Positions 61,310-64,000 of a stretch of 64,000 bases of DNA are shown here, piece after piece. The stretch is taken from contig NZ_CP070326.1 in assembly GCF_016917755.1 (NCBI RefSeq), positions 6,262,001-6,326,000 on the forward strand, written 5' to 3'. How positions within the stretch are numbered: the first letter of the stretch is position 1; the number at the start of each line of letters is the position of its first letter. The notes beneath the pieces are model-generated. The model saw only the letters and a list, made by a program, of their open reading frames with translations, was not told the origin of the DNA and searched no databases. The position numbers were made by a program, and so were the translations under genes. The stretch is from Streptomyces noursei. GTDB taxonomy: Bacteria; Actinomycetota; Actinomycetes; Streptomycetales; Streptomycetaceae.

Positions 61310-62410
61310 ATGGAGCGCACCACTCACCCCGGCCTTGACCTGTCGCTGGACGCCGCCGCGCTGACCGCCCAGCTCGTCGACTTCCCGTCCGAGAGCGGCG
61401 ACGAGAAGGACCTCGCGGACGCCGTCGAGGACGCCCTGCGCGCCCTGCCGCACCTGACCGTCGACCGGTACGGCAACAACGTCGTGGCCCGCACGCACCT
61501 GGGCCGCGCCGAGCGGGTGGTGCTCGCCGGACACCTCGACACCGTGCCGATCGCCGACAACGTCCCGTCCCGGCTCGACGAGCACGGCGTCCTGTGGGGC
61601 TGCGGCACCTGCGACATGAAGTCCGGGGTCGCCGTCCAGCTCCGGATGGCCGCCACGGTCCCCGCCCCCAACCGGGACCTGACCTTCGTCTTCTACGACA
61701 ACGAAGAGGTCGCCGCGCACCTCAACGGCCTCGGCCACGTCGCCGACGCCCATCCCGACTGGCTCACGGGCGACTTCGCCGTCCTCCTGGAGCCCTCCGA
61801 CGGCCAGGTGGAGGGCGGCTGCCAGGGCACCCTCCGGGTCCTGCTGCGCACCCGGGGCGAGCGCGCCCACTCCGCGCGCAGCTGGATGGGCGCCAACGCC
61901 ATCCACGCCGCCGCCCCCATCCTGGCGAAGCTCGCCGTCTACGAGCCGCGCCGCCCGGTCATCGACGGCCTGGAATACCGCGAGGGCCTCAACGCGGTCC
62001 GCGTCGAGGGCGGGGTGGCGGGCAACGTCGTCCCCGACGAGTGCACCGTCACCGTCAACTTCCGCTACGCGCCCGACCGCACCCCCGAGGAGGCGGTGGC
62101 CCACGTCCGCGAGGTCTTCGCGGACTGCCCCGTGGACGAGTTCGTCATCGACGACCACTCCCCGGGGGCGCTGCCCGGGCTGTCCCATCCGGCGGCCCAG
62201 GCGTTCATGGCGGCGGTCGGCGGCACCGCCAAGCCCAAGTTCGGCTGGACCGACGTCTCCCGCTTCAGCGCCCTCGGCGTCCCGGCTGTCAACTACGGGC
62301 CCGGCGAGGCGCTGCTGGCCCACAAGAAGGACGAGCGGGTCGCGATCGACCGCATCCTGCACTGCGAGGACCGGCTGCGCGCCTGGCTGACCGCCGGCCC
62401 GGCGGCCTGA
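61310..62410 (+). CDS. dapE: Succinyl-diaminopimelate desuccinylase
   Basis: The 366-residue product is an M20-family dizinc peptidase: metal ligands in AGHLDTVP (His/Asp) and CDMKSG, catalytic Glu-Glu in YDNEEVA, and a dimerisation domain between. It releases LL-diaminopimelate for lysine and peptidoglycan. It starts at ATG 61310, 42 bases from the divergent gene start. Confidence 0.92.
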   Translation: MERTTHPGLDLSLDAAALTAQLVDFPSESGDEKDLADAVEDALRALPHLTVDRYGNNVVARTHLGRAERVVLAGHLDTVPIADNVPSRLDEHGVLWGCGTCDMKSGVAVQLRMAATVPAPNRDLTFVFYDNEEVAAHLNGLGHVADAHPDWLTGDFAVLLEPSDGQVEGGCQGTLRVLLRTRGERAHSARSWMGANAIHAAAPILAKLAVYEPRRPVIDGLEYREGLNAVRVEGGVAGNVVPDECTVTVNFRYAPDRTPEEAVAHVREVFADCPVDEFVIDDHSPGALPGLSHPAAQAFMAAVGGTAKPKFGWTDVSRFSALGVPAVNYGPGEALLAHKKDERVAIDRILHCEDRLRAWLTAGPAA

Positions 62411-62515
62411 CGGCCCCGTCGCCGACCGCCTGCATACCCGGCGAATTCCCTTCCGCTTCACACCGACGGATCTACGCTGAAGTGGCAAACGATCTGTCAG
62501 CGGAGGGAGCACGTC

Positions 62516-63268
62516 ATGGTCGACCCCGAGGGAGCGTACGTCCCTGAGGAGCAGCGACTGGGCCCCGTACTGCGCCGGCACGACCAGGTGCAGACCGGCA
62601 CGACGACGGACCAGCGGCTGCTGGACTTCGAAGGCCCCTCCGAGTGGGTGCACACCGACCCCTGGCGCGTGATGCGGATCCAGTCGGAGTTCGTCGAGGG
62701 CTTCGGCGCGCTGGCCGAGCTGGGCCCGGCCGTCAGCGTCTTCGGCTCGGCCCGCACCCCGCGCGGCACGGCGGAGTACGACGCGGGCGTGCGGATCGGC
62801 GCCGCGCTGGTGAAGGCCGGCTTCTCGGTGATCACCGGCGGTGGCCCCGGGGCCATGGAAGCCGCCAACAAGGGCGCCTTCGAGGCCGGCGGCACCTCCG
62901 TCGGGCTCGGCATCGAGCTGCCCTTCGAGCAGGGCATGAACGAGTACGTGAACCTCGGGGTGGACTTCCGCTACTTCTTCGTCCGGAAGACCTGTTTCGT
63001 GAAGTACGCGCGCGGCTTCGTCGTCCTCCCCGGTGGACTCGGCACCCTCGACGAGCTCTTCGAGGCGCTGACCCTCGTCCAGACCCGCAAGGTCACCCGC
63101 TTCCCGATCGTGCTGTTCGGCTCGGACTACTGGAGCGGGCTGCTCTCCTGGCTGCGCGAGACGGTGGTCTCCCAGGGGAAGGCGTCGGTGCACGACCTGG
63201 AGCTGTTCCACCTCAGCGACGACGTCGACGAGGCGATCGCCCTGGTGACCAAGGAGGTCGGGATCTAG
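62516..63268 (+). CDS. LOG-family (TIGR00730) protein
   Basis: The 250-residue product has a Rossmann fold with SVFGSARTPRG, ITGGGPGAMEAANKG and PGGLGTLDELFE, the phosphoribohydrolase signature of LOG proteins that release cytokinin-type bases from nucleotides. The substrate in streptomycetes is not established. ATG 62516 follows GGAGGGAGC. Confidence 0.9.
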   Translation: MVDPEGAYVPEEQRLGPVLRRHDQVQTGTTTDQRLLDFEGPSEWVHTDPWRVMRIQSEFVEGFGALAELGPAVSVFGSARTPRGTAEYDAGVRIGAALVKAGFSVITGGGPGAMEAANKGAFEAGGTSVGLGIELPFEQGMNEYVNLGVDFRYFFVRKTCFVKYARGFVVLPGGLGTLDELFEALTLVQTRKVTRFPIVLFGSDYWSGLLSWLRETVVSQGKASVHDLELFHLSDDVDEAIALVTKEVGI

Positions 63269-63474
63269 AACCGGGCCGGGATCGGGGACGGGGCCGGGGA
63301 CGAGGGGTGGGGACGCGGGGCGAGATCGGTGGCGAAACGGCCCCGACCCCCGTTCGCCGGCCGTCGTCCGCCGCGGGAATCGGGAATACCGCCCGCCCCC
63401 GCCCCGTTCTGGCCCCGCAGGGGGCGCGGCCATCCCCTAGGGAATCCGTTCGCACGCCGCCTGGGCGCGCCCCC

Positions 63475-64000
63475 TCAGGCCAGGCCGCGGCGGGCGACCG
63501 CCGGCGGGCGGTGGCCGGCGATCGAGGCCACCATGTCCAGCACCTGGCGGGTCTCGGCGACCTCGTGGACGCGGTAGACCTGGGCGCCCAGCCAGGCGGA
63601 GACGGCGGTGGTCGCGAGGGTGCCCAGTACCCGCTCCTTGACCGGCTTGTCCAGCGTCTCGCCGACGAAGTCCTTGTTGGACAGCGAGACCAGCACCGAC
63701 CACCCGGTCTCCGCCATCTCGCCGAGCCGCCGGGTCGCCTCCAGGCTGTGCCGGGTGTTCTTCCCGAAGTCGTGCCCCGGGTCGATCATGATCCCGTCCC
63801 GCCGGACGCCCAACTCCACGGCCCGCTCGGCCAGTCCGAGCGTCACCCGCAGGATGTCGGCCATCACGTCGTCGTAGACCACCCGGTGCGGCCGGGTACG
63901 CGGCTCGGCACCGCCCGCGTGGGTGCACACCAGGCCCACGTCGTACCGCGCGGCGACCTCGGCGAGCCGCGGGTCGACCCCGCCCCAGGCGTCGTTGAGC
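63475..64000 (-). CDS. folP: Dihydropteroate synthase (C-terminal part)
   Basis: The visible C-terminal 174 residues read NDAWGGVDPRLAEVAARYD then VGLVCTHAGG, IMIDPGHDFGK and VSLSNKDFVGE, matching the pterin and sulfonamide-binding part of DHPS. It joins the pterin pyrophosphate to para-aminobenzoate in folate synthesis. The gene runs off the right edge, so the start is not seen. It is convergent with the LOG gene. Confidence 0.9.
   Translation of the reverse strand, partial: LNDAWGGVDPRLAEVAARYDVGLVCTHAGGAEPRTRPHRVVYDDVMADILRVTLGLAERAVELGVRRDGIMIDPGHDFGKNTRHSLEATRRLGEMAETGWSVLVSLSNKDFVGETLDKPVKERVLGTLATTAVSAWLGAQVYRVHEVAETRQVLDMVASIAGHRPPAVARRGLA

Noticed and set aside
1..64000. CRISPR arrays, rRNA, tRNA or complete insertion sequences
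   Set aside because: No regularly spaced repeats with unique spacers, no rRNA or tRNA signatures and no transposase or integrase gene were seen.

Overview
The window is a high-GC actinobacterial chromosome segment, almost certainly Streptomyces. Codon third positions are nearly all G or C, GTG starts are common, and the gene content is typical: BldK-type oligopeptide transporters, mycothiol synthesis (mshB), SpoIIE/RsbW-like regulators, a 7Fe ferredoxin next to dapC and dapE, and a rare TTA codon. From memory of family and synteny, the 20-63 kb part follows the S. coelicolor SCO5100-SCO5140 neighbourhood (sdh, typA, bldK, mshB, fdxA, dapC, dapE); no database was searched.

Layout. 0-2.2 kb: a DUF6542-like membrane protein and divergent ychF. 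2.2-8.8 kb: an accessory island sitting exactly at the ychF 3' end. A second diverged copy of the last ychF codons plus a terminator lies at 8731-8838, and a paired GTGCTGGGAT repeat sits just inside each end, as expected for attL/attR of a tyrosine-recombinase element, but no integrase gene is visible. Its cargo is a ribbon-helix-helix/PIN toxin-antitoxin pair and four minus-strand genes: an AbiJ-N-terminal-domain protein fused to a PD-(D/E)XK-like nuclease, an XRE-DUF488 fusion with a TTA codon, a partner of unknown function, and a winged-helix/coiled-coil protein. This is the best candidate for an undescribed (defence-like) system. A decayed tetR remnant lies at its right end.

8.9-20.4 kb: SWIM zinc-finger protein, PIG-L deacetylase, GntR regulator, APC amino-acid permease, small SPOR-like protein, NUDIX hydrolase, RsbW-like ATPase, a large PAS-PAS-GAF-PP2C-HATPase SpoIIE-type phosphatase and a Tat-exported amidohydrolase. 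20.5-24.5 kb: a second-type succinate dehydrogenase operon. 24.9-42.8 kb: a lipoprotein solute-binding protein, typA, and two complete five-gene oligopeptide ABC transporter operons facing each other. The right-hand (minus) operon has the gene order of bldKA-bldKE. A small ricin-B-like secreted protein lies between them. 43.5-54.4 kb: S9 peptidase, small membrane protein, mshB-DUF6113, a peptidoglycan-binding-domain membrane protein, and a translationally coupled ABC exporter-histidine kinase set followed by its response regulator. 54.5-64 kb: PP2C phosphatase, SirB1-like protein, GNAT acetyltransferase, fdxA, dapC, two secreted or membrane proteins, dapE, a LOG-family protein and the C-terminal part of folP, which runs off the window.

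Functionally, the core part combines peptide uptake linked to development (BldK), peptide breakdown, diaminopimelate/peptidoglycan supply (dapC, dapE), mycothiol redox buffering (mshB) and respiration (sdh). The island at 2.2-8.8 kb is the only clearly foreign stretch, apart from the small ricin-like gene. No tRNA, rRNA, CRISPR array or complete insertion sequence was seen.
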